Shown here: piece after piece, positions 31,602-41,397 of the stretch | Position numbering within the stretch: position 1 is the stretch's first letter | Layout of the letters: each line of letters begins with the position of its first letter | Assembly: GCA_964035575.1 (NCBI GenBank) | Contig: OZ037851.1 | Span: 62,001 to 126,000 of the forward strand | Direction: 5' to 3' | Source of the DNA: Rhynchopus sp. YZ270_cl-10 | Taxonomy: Eukaryota > Euglenozoa > Diplonemea > Diplonemida > Diplonemidae | Length of the DNA stretch: 64,000 bases | Notes under the pieces: generated by a model | Seen by the model: the letters and a program-made list of their open reading frames with translations, nothing else | The model's database searches: none | What the model was told of the DNA's origin: nothing | Position numbers and translations under genes: made by a program

Positions 31602-31861
31602 ACCGAAGCCTTTGCTTTGCGTGTTTAAGAGAAGGGGTAACACAGAGAAGAGTTGAGATGAACCTGAGCCTCTCTGTGCTTGGTCACCTGATAAAAGGGG
31701 AAAGCAAGATGTAATAAAACAAACCTACAGTTAACAACACAGTCGTGAAAAGATTTTTGCGCCGAGCGTGATGTGGTTTTGGGTTTCCTTTTTCGAGTCT
31801 CGACTAAATGTGAAATGTAATTTCGATATTTTCAAAATATTTTTCGAGATCTCAATTTCCC
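31602..31861. promoter_or_regulatory. Second copy of the shared 5' block
   Basis: It matches 27614-27827, with the same TTTCGAGTCTCGACTAAATG word and the recurrent motif (CCTGAGCCTCTCTGTGCTTGG then TCACCTGATAAAAGG at about 31660-31700). It lies upstream of propeller gene A. Confidence 0.45.
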
Positions 31862-32121
31862 GGTAAACGCAAATATTTCTTCCTCTGAGCTCAACAACAA
31901 ACAGCTTCAATCACCCGTAGGCCCATGCCGTAGAAGCACGACCCAACGAACCACCCCTGCTGCTCTGCGACAAGACACGTAGCAGAGACAGCAACACATT
32001 CGCACCACGTCTGTTCACAAGCATGTCTCCGACATTCGACCCACCTGCACGTGTCCATGGATCCTGCAGTACTCTTTCGCCACCTGCATGAAGGTAGCCT
32101 GCCTCCAGCACACCCTGCCCT

Positions 32122-33300
32122 TCACGAACACACACACCTACTGCAGCGTGACCCCTCGGATGGGGGACGTTGCAGGGCGTCCTCCTCTGATACCTGCATG
32201 TTGAAGGCAGCAACGTCGAGCACCAAGATGACATCTGCTTCTACAACGACCAGTCTGCACCCGTCTGTCGAGGCACGCACAAACCACGGGCGATTGGCGT
32301 CGATGCGTCCCATGGGGGCTCCACTGCGTGCGTCCCACTGCTGCACACTCCGGTCAGAGGCCGTGAAGAGGTATCGCGAGCACGCGCTGAAACAGGCACC
32401 ATTCATAATGGGCAGCGTGCAGAGGGCATGCCCGGAGATGACATCAATGGTACGGACGGTGTGCTCGTCGCCACAGCTCAACACAGCGAGGCTTGCGTCG
32501 GGCGAAAACGACGGCCGCAAATGGTACGACCTGCACACCCCTGCGTCCACACGGTGCACCATACTAAGTTCAGGGGCGTCCAGACGGTACACCGCAACAA
32601 AAGGGGTCTGATATGCGTTGCTCAAGAGCAGCGTCTCGCAGGGCGACACTGCAAAGGAGTACCCATCACAGTGATCAATGGTACGCATCCTCACCCCCTC
32701 GCAGGAGTACTGTACGATCTGCTCATTAGTCCCAATCAGCACCGCCTCGGTGACGGGCATGGCCACAAGCCTCTCAACCGTGCGTGCCATACGGACCTCA
32801 ACTTCTGCACCGCTGGCCCGCGGTCTAAAGTACGCAGTTGCAATGTTCAGAAAACTACGGTAGACGATGTGGTGTGGCATGAGAACCACCTTGCACAGAG
32901 GTCTGCCGACGGGAGGGAGACATGTGACCTTGGTGGTGACGAGGTTGATGGTGAGGGTTTGTTGATTACCGCGTGCACCCAATACGAGTGTGTCCTCGCA
33001 TACGTCTCCGATGAAGCCTCCCACAGTATAGCGCTTCGGCACCCACACACCACTGCTGTCCTGCTTCCGTACATAGACAGTCCCGCCTGCACACAGTGCG
33101 GTGTCGGCAATCAGAACCTCCGGTGCCAGCACCTCCCCATCAGCACCATCCACACACAGCCCCACTGCCTCGGCCGACAACACGCTCTGTGGGTACAACA
33201 CCGCAACAGCATGCTCCTGCAGATCTGCAGCACTGCAACCCTCCCCCACCTCTGCAGCACAGCGTTGTCCAGATGTTGTGCATTCAAACCATATCTCCAT
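32122..33300 (-). CDS. Propeller-like protein B (392 aa), tandem paralogue
   Basis: ATG 33300. The first ~75 residues are nearly identical to protein A, and the DNA there is almost unchanged (33095-33320 against 31127-31352). Similarity falls through the propeller, so the 5' end was probably homogenised by recent gene conversion. Repeats correspond to those of A (YSFAVSPCETLLLSNAYQ; RPSFSPDASLAVLSCGDE; SACSRYLFTASDRSVQQW). B has an extra RKQDS before GVWVPKR and lacks the ~22-residue C-terminal insertion of A. Both end in a Cys-rich SRCSxCVCS. The GC-rich 31920-32115 stretch just downstream also has coding-like texture (a minus frame around VCWRQATFMQVAKEYCRI) and may be a remnant exon. Confidence 0.82.
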   Translation of the reverse strand: MEIWFECTTSGQRCAAEVGEGCSAADLQEHAVAVLYPQSVLSAEAVGLCVDGADGEVLAPEVLIADTALCAGGTVYVRKQDSSGVWVPKRYTVGGFIGDVCEDTLVLGARGNQQTLTINLVTTKVTCLPPVGRPLCKVVLMPHHIVYRSFLNIATAYFRPRASGAEVEVRMARTVERLVAMPVTEAVLIGTNEQIVQYSCEGVRMRTIDHCDGYSFAVSPCETLLLSNAYQTPFVAVYRLDAPELSMVHRVDAGVCRSYHLRPSFSPDASLAVLSCGDEHTVRTIDVISGHALCTLPIMNGACFSACSRYLFTASDRSVQQWDARSGAPMGRIDANRPWFVRASTDGCRLVVVEADVILVLDVAAFNMQVSEEDALQRPPSEGSRCSRCVCS

Positions 33301-33605
33301 TGTGTGGTCACTGTCTGAGAGGGGGCGGTGGGAGCAGCAAAAAAAGGGGGCAGAGCAGAGAAGAGAGAGGGAGAGTGATAATGTTTGTCTAGTTGTATCT
33401 AAAGCAAAAGAGTGAAAAAAGAGAAGTGTGTATAACACATCCATAACACTGACTGTCGATGCGATGTTGGGAACTCTAGAGAAGGCCGACTTTCTTCGCG
33501 TGGGACAAAGCTGGTCGTACAAAGTCGTCGAAATGTTTCTGTAATAATTATTTTTTTGGTGTTCTCAGCGGTAGACAAACGTTTTTCTGGCTAAATTATT
33601 TCTGT

Positions 33606-35505
33606 CTAAGTTAGGCCGTAACTCCGACAGGTTGGGAACACTGGTGTTATTTTGGAAACTTGATCACGCCAATCCCCAATGACCTGCCCCACTCTCCCCG
33701 AGAAAATATTTCTGCATACTTTATGAGACTGTATCTTTTCGTTCGCGGCTTTTAGAGATTCGTTTGAGGCTTTGAGTTTGGTTTGGAGTTGTTGGATGGA
33801 TTCTTGCGACTTGTGGAGGCGGCGGGACTGCGCTTCTGCATCGGCCTTTGAGGACTTGAGCTTTTCTGCTAGATCCGCTTTTTCTGTGTCGATGCGCTCA
33901 CGCTCCAGGAGGGTGTCGCGAAGGTCTTGGCGTGCGTGGTCGAGGTCTGAGGAGACTTTGTCGATCTCGATGCAGAGCAGGTGGTTGCGCTCCTGCTCGG
34001 TGTGCAGCTGCAGGGCTCCTGCGTCCTCTGCGTGTCTGCTCTCCTTCTGCTGCGCGACCATCTTCGACGTCTGCGTGTCCAGCTCCGTCTCCAGCACCGC
34101 AACCCGCGTCTTCACCGCCTCTGCAGCGCGACGCTCCTCCTCCACCCGTCCACGCAGCTCTGCCACAAGGTCGTTTGCCTGTACAACGCGCTCCTCAACC
34201 TGAGCCTTCTCACGCCGCACAGCATCAATCGTCGCAACCTTTTCACTCTCACTGCGGCTCGTCACCTCAGCTTCGTGCTGCAGCTTTTCCACGACTGTTG
34301 ATAAAGGTTGTTGGTGTGTTGGGTGGTGGTGGCATACCTCGCTCCTTCTCCACAAGAAACCGGTTCACCAGTTCGTACTTATCGCGCAGTGCAGAGAGGT
34401 CCTGGTGGTCCGCATGCGTCTTTTGTGTGTTGTGCGCAATCTCATTCTCAAGCTGTGCGTTGAGTGCCTGTAGGCGGGTCGCCTTAGCCTGCAGCTCGCT
34501 GTGTGCTTTGCGCAGTGCCACAAGCTCGTCGCTTTGCTGCCCGCATTTATGTTCAAGGGCTTGCAAATCTGCAGTGACCCTGTGGATGTGCTGGGTGTGT
34601 GCCTGGATCTCTTCCTCAGCTGCACTCAGCACGTCGCCGGAGACGAGGTTCTTTGTGTCCTCAACAAGGTCGTCGTACTTTGCGTGCAGACGGTTCAGCT
34701 CCTTGTCGCGTTCTGCAAGGCGTGCCTGCAAGGCAGCATGCGACGCAGCGTCGACGGCACCCTGCAGGCGCACCAGAAGCTCCTCTCTGTCCTCGACAGC
34801 AGCGTTGTGCAGCTTCGCAACCTGCGTCTGGTGCTCCTCCGACAAGTGTTCAATGCGCTGCTGCAAGGTTTCGATCTCGATCTGATGCGACTTCGCCGCA
34901 TTCCATCGCTCTTCTCGTTCACGGGATCGGCTGTCTCGGGTGTCGCGACTCTTCTGCTCGATCAGCTCTGTTCTTAGCTGCGACACTTCCCTCTGGAGGG
35001 CAAGCGAGGAGTGCAGGAGGTTGTTGTACTCATCTTGGAGACGGCTGTGTTCTGCGGGCAGGTGTGATGTAGTCACATTTCGTGAGACGAGACGTTCCTC
35101 TGCAGTGTTGAGCTCGGCACGCAGGCGGGCAGTCTCAGCCTCGCGCTGTGCGAGGAGGGTGCGGGCGGTGCTGCGCTCTGTCTCAAGCGTACTCTGCATC
35201 TGCGCAATCTCCACATCCTTGCCGCGTATCTGCATACGGCACTGCGCCAGCTGCGCCTGCAGCTCACCCTGTGTCTGCACGGACCCCTGCACGGAAGCCC
35301 CCTCATGGTACGACGACGACGTGCTCGTCACGCGGTGTGTGCGTATCTGCGTCTCCCCTCGCGCAGTCAGCGCTGCCTGACGCGACTCCACCTCCTGCAA
35401 GTACGTTGCGATCTTGCTGATGGTCGTCGAAGTGTCCTCATCCTCCGACGTCGGCTCAAAGATGATACTCCTTGCGCGTGGAGGGCTGGGGTCTGCGAGA
35501 CTCAT
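33606..35505 (-). CDS. Long coiled-coil protein (618 aa)
   Basis: Exon 1 35505-34338 starts MSLADPSPPRARSI. A 43-nt intron at 34295-34337 (GTATGC, CAACAG) joins phase 1 to exon 2 (34294-33606). Residues ~100-590 are almost continuous heptads rich in Glu, Leu, Ala, Arg and Gln (for example LQQRIEHLSEEHQTQVAKLH and LAELRGRVEEER-like repeats), predicting a long coiled coil, with an acidic-Thr N-terminal head (TSEDEDTSTT). No motor or membrane domain, so a structural or cytoskeletal role is likely. A further GTATGC donor after QSHK (near 33722) could start a 36-nt in-frame intron (acceptor GGGCAG); unspliced, it only adds 12 residues. Confidence 0.85.
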
Positions 35506-35727
35506 GTTGGGTGGGATGTCTGTGGAGGTTGAATGTGTAGTGGACAGCAATGAATGAGAAAAGTTGAATAAGATGAGAAGCCAGCAAAGGAATGACAACA
35601 ACCCTGGTGAAACAAGAAGGAAAGGATAGGGGGAATGCACTGTTTTGGTTGTACAGTATTGTACCATTATTTTCTGATGACGTTGCCGAAAGTTATTTTT
35701 AAAACATGGGTTGCCAAAGGAAAGGCC

Positions 35728-37998
35728 TCACAGCTCATCCTCCTTGTCTGTCTTGTACGTTGTGGTGATGCCGATATTGACGGAGTCGTCCACAGCGAAG
35801 CAGGCGACCGTTGCTGCAGTGCTGGGGAGGAGTGGTCTGTGGAAGGCGTCCATGGGCGAGGCGGCGTAGTGCCATGAGGTGCCGTCCGAGGCAAGCGACG
35901 CCACCTTGCAGTTCTCCTTCCCCTCCTCTCCCTCTCGCTCCCCGCCTGCGACGCACACCTCTACAGACGCTACCGTGCCGCCCACGTCGGAGGCCGTGCC
36001 GTGGATGCGCACAATCTCCCCAACAGAGTTCCTCTCCGTGCGCGTCACCTCGCACGTCGGCGCCGTCGTGTCCACCACCACGTCCTCCAAGGTGATGTAC
36101 TCCGGCAGCAACACCGCAACAGGCGTCACCCCCATGTCCTGCAGGATGTTGATCGTCGCCTGCTGAACGGAAGTGTCTGGGGCATGGGTGTCCTCGACAA
36201 TGCGTGTAGCGTACTCGTTTTCGACGTTGTTAGGCATGCCTGAAGCGCTGTCGTGGTGTCCGTCTAAACCCCAAGGCCACTGGACAGTGCCGGTTCCGAA
36301 GACCAGAACACCGCTCTTGGCTCTGTAGAGGATAAGGTGGTGGGTGGCAGAGCCTGAGTCGAATGTAGACCCGCCGTCGTAGATGTGCTGCACATTGTGC
36401 ACTGTGGTCTCGGACATGCGGATGCCGCCACGTGGACGGAAGCCGTTCTCGATGCTTTCGTCCCACTCATGCCCAAGCAGGCCACGCATGAGGACTGCCT
36501 TCTGCCCCTTGCGCACCTGCCGCTGCACTTCGGAGTGCCGCCAGAAGCGCTGCCGTGCGTACACATACGGCACCTCCAACGGGTCGAAGCGCCATGCGTT
36601 GACAGTCCAGATGGTCCCGGTCACTTCGTTCTCGGGCTGCGGGCCGAGAGGGTTGTGTTTCACAGCGTCGCGCCAGGTGCCGGTCCACTCGTCCTGCTTG
36701 GGGTCGAGCTTCGTGGAGGACTGCGTCTCCTTGTATATGGCCATGGTGCGGTGGTTGTCTTCGAAGCGGATGCGCCAGTAGGCTTCGTTGCCACTAAGGA
36801 AGATGAGATGTGTGCGGCCTGCGTCGCGTGCGGCGATGATGTGGTCGCGTTGCGCCTGCCCCCAGTACTCGTCGTGCCCGACGGAGAGGAACACCTTGCT
36901 TGCATGCGGCACACCTACTGCGTCCGTGTCGACACCCGACTGGTACCCCACAGAGTACCCGTGGCGCTCGAGGAAGCGGATCATCGGGTACTCCACACCC
37001 CACAGCATGTTGACAGAGCGTGTGTCGCGGGTCAACATCGGCACGTTGTAGGAGCGCTTGAAGGCACGTCTGTTGTCCAGACGCCCGTCCCTGCGCATGT
37101 CTTGGATCTTCTGCGGAAAGTGTTCCCAGTGATGCTCCAAAGCAACGCCCCCATATGAGTTAGGTGCGCCGTACACGTTGTACGCATGCCAGGTGGGGTC
37201 CGACGTTTGGAAGAGCAGCTCGCTGCTGGGTGTCGCCTCACGCAGAACGAAGTAGACATGCGACGCAAATGGGTTCTTCAGCTCCTTCTGCGAGATCGAG
37301 CCTGCGTGGCGCTGTTTGAGCGCACCGTATGAGTGGCGAAGACCTGCACAGTTCGCCTGCTGCCTGCCTTCACCCCCTTCGTATCCACACGGCGGAGGCT
37401 CGGTGTAGTTCCAGTCAGGGTTGGCAAACTTTGGTGACGGAAGAATCTCTGATGCGTCTGTCCTCCAGTACCTTGGCACGTCAAGTCTGGTCAGGCGCGC
37501 GAAGTAGACTCCTGTCACTGCGTCTGCGGGGACTGACCAGGAGGCTACAACAGCCCAGTTCGCGCAGTCAACGAGAAGTGTTTCTTCGTCCACAGAGCAG
37601 TCGGGTTGGGCGTGCGGCACAACAGAGGCTACGCTGTGCACAAGACGTGCACCCTTGCCCCGATAATACCCTACCCTGTAGATGTCCACGCTGTAGTTCG
37701 TCGACGTTGACTTTACTTTGAACTCCACGTTCTCCCCAGCGCGGTAGCTCTGCTGTGTGGCAAAACCTTGGATCGTCGAGTGTCCCGCAGCGTTGATGCC
37801 CCACTCCGTCTCGTCCACACCAGCCTTGCAGTTCTCGGTGACAATATGGTTCCGCGTGGTGGTGGCGCAGATGTCGTCCCACTGTGCGTCTTCCTCAGGC
37901 CCATCCTCAACCACACGCACCCCCGACACCCGTGGACGTGCGGCAGCAACGCATATGGCGCTGCACACCACGCACGCTGCAAGCATGTCTCTGATCAT
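35728..37998 (-). CDS. Secreted/ER N,N-dimethylformamidase-like protein (756 aa)
   Basis: The N-terminus (MIRDMLAACVVCSAICVAAA) is a signal peptide. Residues ~50-640 match the large (beta) subunit family of N,N-dimethylformamidase: VDIYRVGYYRGKGAR early, VGYQSGVDTD, VGHDEYWGQAQRDHIIAARD near residue 372, and FLSGNEAYWRIRFEDN near 403. A C-terminal Ig-like beta domain (~640-735: GEIVRIHGTASDVGGTVASV) also follows the family pattern. The protein ends DKEDEL, a possible KDEL-type ER-retrieval signal. No small-subunit gene is seen nearby. The substrate in this organism is unknown; family members hydrolyse amides or are uncharacterised. Intronless, with codon use like its neighbours; the family is common in bacteria, so transfer is possible. 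Confidence 0.87.
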   Translation of the reverse strand: MIRDMLAACVVCSAICVAAARPRVSGVRVVEDGPEEDAQWDDICATTTRNHIVTENCKAGVDETEWGINAAGHSTIQGFATQQSYRAGENVEFKVKSTSTNYSVDIYRVGYYRGKGARLVHSVASVVPHAQPDCSVDEETLLVDCANWAVVASWSVPADAVTGVYFARLTRLDVPRYWRTDASEILPSPKFANPDWNYTEPPPCGYEGGEGRQQANCAGLRHSYGALKQRHAGSISQKELKNPFASHVYFVLREATPSSELLFQTSDPTWHAYNVYGAPNSYGGVALEHHWEHFPQKIQDMRRDGRLDNRRAFKRSYNVPMLTRDTRSVNMLWGVEYPMIRFLERHGYSVGYQSGVDTDAVGVPHASKVFLSVGHDEYWGQAQRDHIIAARDAGRTHLIFLSGNEAYWRIRFEDNHRTMAIYKETQSSTKLDPKQDEWTGTWRDAVKHNPLGPQPENEVTGTIWTVNAWRFDPLEVPYVYARQRFWRHSEVQRQVRKGQKAVLMRGLLGHEWDESIENGFRPRGGIRMSETTVHNVQHIYDGGSTFDSGSATHHLILYRAKSGVLVFGTGTVQWPWGLDGHHDSASGMPNNVENEYATRIVEDTHAPDTSVQQATINILQDMGVTPVAVLLPEYITLEDVVVDTTAPTCEVTRTERNSVGEIVRIHGTASDVGGTVASVEVCVAGGEREGEEGKENCKVASLASDGTSWHYAASPMDAFHRPLLPSTAATVACFAVDDSVNIGITTTYKTDKEDEL

Positions 37999-39526
37999 GT
38001 TTTCCCCTGGTGGATGGTGAAAGTGGGAGCGGGAGTGGGGAAAACTGGAAGGTAGGTAGGGGGTTTACCTGCCAGTGTGAATTTGGAAGCGTCGTAGTGG
38101 GAAGAGTAATGAAGGTGTGGGTTCTGTTAGCGGGCGTTCTTTTTTTTGAGGAAAAAAAACTCAGAAACAAATCTTGAGTTGCGTAAAAAGGGTTCAAATT
38201 TCACAGATTATTTCAGACAACGCGCAAAACCTTTTGGACAACAAACTCGGTCGAGCGCTGGATTTTTGGTAAATGGTTTCGCAGGAAAGACAAAAACAAT
38301 TCTTTTAAAGTGGAGCCGCAGTCTACAAAATGATATGAGCGTGGTGCGTTTTACCAGCCACAGTTCATGTTACGAAAGAAATAAAACTTGGGATGGCAAT
38401 GTGCCTCGCTGCACATTCAGCAAAAGAACACGAAAAGACATCGCAACACAAGAACAGTAATCGAGCAAACAGAAGAAACGAAAATAGAATAAATGCAGGC
38501 ATATGCCTGAGACACGACGTTTCAGGAAACGTTTTGTGGATAGACATTGAGATGCCCACTGACGGGGAACTGACCTGTAATCATTCATGACATACGACTA
38601 TAAAAAGCTTAAGGTACACACTCAGTTGATTCTAAAAACGGGGGGGAAGGAAAAATCGCGAATGGAACAATGAAAAGTTGGAACGCTTCTCATATCACGC
38701 ATTTGAACAATATAATCATGCCTCGAATAGTTCAAGATTGAACTGAGAGAAAGAAGACGAAGACACCAACTCCCAGACCAAACGGTCTAACCTGTTGTAT
38801 TGATATAGTGTGGGAGTGAGGAGCATGAGAATCGTCTTCGCGAATACTAAAAGATTTCCTAAGATATGTCACAGATGTCATGTCCGTAAAATAATAAATA
38901 TCCACTAAGTGGATGTAAGTGCAAATGCCCGTATACCAAGTGCTCCGCAGGTTATCGAACCGCGGAGGGATTGACAAGTCGTGTACAGAATTGTACGAAA
39001 CAGCATTTGATTGAATCACTGTACACTGCCGTCAAACACTTGTTGTAGAACCAAAAATGAAAATGCACTAGAAAAACTGCTGCTCATGTCGCGGGTTAGT
39101 TTACAGCTACGGCAGCGCTTTGTTCGATCAAAACCATGGGAAAACTTATTAAGAGCGAAGCCCTACGCCCTACACGCCCTGAACAGCATGCATGAAGAGA
39201 AATGAAAAGAAAAAACGTTTGGTAAGACAGGCCTAAGTATCACGTACTTAGTCACCGCATGTCAGCAGCGCAAACAAGGCGAGCCAAAACAAAACAAAAC
39301 AAATGATGAAGTTTGGAGCTGATTTGCGAAACCTGAGCGGAACACAAATCTTGCAAAGGTGCAAAAAAAAAACGACAGCCTCGTAAACACCACACGAGAC
39401 CAACCCCCCACCACCCGCAACAAAATACATTACTTTCAAAAAAAAAAACACAACAACACACCAACCCTCTGAAGGTACCCCATCGAGACTACCTAACCCT
39501 TTCCCCTTCATCCCTTCACATGAACA
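37999..39526. other. Spacer, no gene seen
   Basis: AT-rich with chance ORFs. A clear instance of the recurrent motif is at about 39215-39260 (GGCCTAAGTATCACGTACTTAGTCACC), forming a CTAAG/CTTAG hairpin. Confidence 0.5.
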
Positions 39527-40321
39527 TCATCCACACCGAGGCTGGGGCGGTGCAGAGGGGTTGTTTTGCGAGAACAGTGAGTTCTCCCCTCCGTAGGTGA
39601 GTCTGCTGACACCGTTCGTGTGCATGGTGGCCTGCTGGTGTGCGGGTGGTGCTGAAGCTTCGGCGCTGTGTTCGACGTCTGTGTACCTTGCGTTGGTGTT
39701 GTAGCTTTGGAAACCTTCGTCCTGGTGTGCAAGCCCCCCACCACCACCACCACCACGACGCCGTCCACGCCAACAGGACCCAAGCCACTCACAAAGCGCC
39801 CCACAGTCTGGACAAGACACATCGCACCGCTTCACGACATCCCACAAAAGATACCCAACAAAGAACACAGAAACAAAGACGCACGGCGACAGCACCACCG
39901 CGCCTATCGAGGTCAGGACAATGCCTGCGACCTTGTGGGTGTGTGGGGACGTCAGGTCGATCTCCGAGCAGTCGTCTTTCACCCAGCAGGTGTGGTTCGA
40001 CAGGAGTACGTAGGGACGCCCATTCCCGCAGGTGGTGTGGTGTGTGAAGGTGTCGCCGGTGCAGGGCTCGGCGCTCAGCTTGTAGTGGTAGACACTACCA
40101 CTGCAGGTGTCGCAGCTCTCACCACCGCTTGAGTCCGACGTGCAGTGGCAGTCGTATGTGCAGTACGACTCAGCCACATCAAGCACCTGGCATTGGTCCT
40201 TCGAGCTATTGTGCTCCCAGTCAAGTGCAGTATGCAACTCCAACACACCGCCAATCAAGAACGCCCCGCCAACAATCAAGAATATACAGCTCACCACAGC
40301 AAAACATCCGGCACTCGGCAT
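39527..40321 (-). CDS. Two-TM protein with Cys-rich loop (264 aa)
   Basis: ATG 40321. TM1 is residues ~8-28 (VVSCIFLIVGGAFLIGGVLE) and TM2 ~127-157 (VAGIVLTSIGAVVLSPCVFV). Between them is a ~95-residue loop with about a dozen Cys (YCTYDCHCTSDSSGGESCDT) and two N-glycosylation sites (NSS, NHT), so it is probably extracytoplasmic and disulphide-bonded. A CPDC...C cluster follows TM2, then a Gly-rich run and a polar tail. The TM-loop-TM plan resembles BK-channel beta subunits or tetraspan fragments, but no sequence signature decides it. Its promoter and first ~34 codons were copied to make the chimeric gene at 42512-43957. Confidence 0.8.
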   Translation of the reverse strand: MPSAGCFAVVSCIFLIVGGAFLIGGVLELHTALDWEHNSSKDQCQVLDVAESYCTYDCHCTSDSSGGESCDTCSGSVYHYKLSAEPCTGDTFTHHTTCGNGRPYVLLSNHTCWVKDDCSEIDLTSPHTHKVAGIVLTSIGAVVLSPCVFVSVFFVGYLLWDVVKRCDVSCPDCGALCEWLGSCWRGRRRGGGGGGGLAHQDEGFQSYNTNARYTDVEHSAEASAPPAHQQATMHTNGVSRLTYGGENSLFSQNNPSAPPQPRCG

Positions 40322-40490
40322 ATTTTAGAAAAAAATGTGTTTCAGAAATTGTCTGAAAAATTAGATGTGAAAGAGTTAGGGTAGAGCGGAAAATGAGTAC
40401 AAAAAATGAGTTTTCAAGATTCTCTTCTCGGTTTAAAAAAAAGGTTAAAAAAAATGACGGTCCAATCCCTGGCCGTCTTTTGGTCTGTAA
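40322..40490 (-). promoter_or_regulatory. 5' region duplicated at 43958-44115
   Basis: Both regions share, on the plus strand, CAGAAATTGTCTGAAAAATTA, a GTGAAAGAGTTAGGGT block, a poly-A word and GACGGTCCAATCC.CGGCCGT then CTTTTGGTCTG. It is likely to contain the promoter and 5' UTR, since it came along with the first codons in the chimera. Confidence 0.5.
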
Positions 40491-40563
40491 CTCCCGAACT
40501 TCTTTCCAAGCCAGACATACACCTACCCCACTCCCCACCCTACCCCCCCTTCTTCCCTTCAGC

Positions 40564-41397
40564 CTATCTGTAGACCTGGTAGATGTACTCCATACAATAC
40601 GCTATGCCTACGAGGAGGCCGCAGATGCAGAGCTGCAGTACACCAAAGCCGGCCCAGCGCTTCCAGTCGCCGATGGTGTCGAGCACATGGTAGGGCCAGA
40701 AGCCGGTGCGTGTGTGGTTGTAGTACAACATGGCGGCGTAGAAAGCTGTGTACACACAAACGACAGTCATGTTCGCAGGTCCACCCCCGCTAGACGTCAG
40801 AACTGACTGCCGCTCCTTGACGTACAGAACATCAAAGACCCCCATAAGCGTGCAAGGGATATGCAGCCAAACCGTCACCTCCCGCAAAGGGCATTCCTTC
40901 CCCGCCCAATATTTGCACAGCAAAATAAACCTCGGGTGAAAGTGGACCAAAGCAAAGTACTGCGCCGTCACATAAAAGCTGAACCCCGCAATGATGGTGG
41001 CCATGGTGTTGGCCATTTCAGGCCATGCGAAGGAAAAAACGAAGTGCCATGTCTGCAACGTGAGAACGTGACGTGTCAGGTAGACCCAGCGGCCAAAGAT
41101 CTGTTGCACACCCCAGTTCACACTGGGCTCATCGCGTGTGGGTGTTGGGCGGGAGAAGATGTGTTGGTACAGCACAAAGCAGGACAGCACAAGACAGAAC
41201 ACACCTGACGCCTGGTCCTGCGGCATCCCGAGCCACGGGTTCGGGTTGGGGTAGTTCGTCCACTGGCAGAACTTCCCCATCGCTACGTACACAGGTACGG
41301 CAAGGATCACACCGTATACATCTAGCTTGTGGATGAAGCGTGAGTACTGCACCTCCTCGCTGGTGTAGGCAACATTCCCAGGGTAGAGCCAATGCAT
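40564..41397 (-). CDS. AIG1/FAR-17a-like multi-TM protein A (277 aa)
   Basis: About six hydrophobic segments. The family landmarks of AIG1/ADTRP (FAR-17a) membrane hydrolases are present: GRWVYLTRHVLTLQ with Thr108 in the position of the catalytic Thr, FALVHFHPRF with His152/154 as candidate catalytic His, WLHIPCTLMGVFD, and the C-terminal NHTRTGFWPYHVLD, which mirrors HHxTGxWVYPxL of the animal proteins. In animals these enzymes cleave fatty-acid esters of hydroxy fatty acids; substrate here is unknown. The spacing between Thr and His is shorter than in human AIG1, so the catalytic call is an inference. Intronless, 243 bp upstream of the two-TM gene. Confidence 0.78.
   Translation of the reverse strand: MHWLYPGNVAYTSEEVQYSRFIHKLDVYGVILAVPVYVAMGKFCQWTNYPNPNPWLGMPQDQASGVFCLVLSCFVLYQHIFSRPTPTRDEPSVNWGVQQIFGRWVYLTRHVLTLQTWHFVFSFAWPEMANTMATIIAGFSFYVTAQYFALVHFHPRFILLCKYWAGKECPLREVTVWLHIPCTLMGVFDVLYVKERQSVLTSSGGGPANMTVVCVYTAFYAAMLYYNHTRTGFWPYHVLDTIGDWKRWAGFGVLQLCICGLLVGIAYCMEYIYQVYR

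Noticed and set aside
39527-40321. BK-channel beta subunit identity for the two-TM protein
   Set aside because: Only the TM-loop-TM plan agrees; no diagnostic residues beyond general Cys richness.
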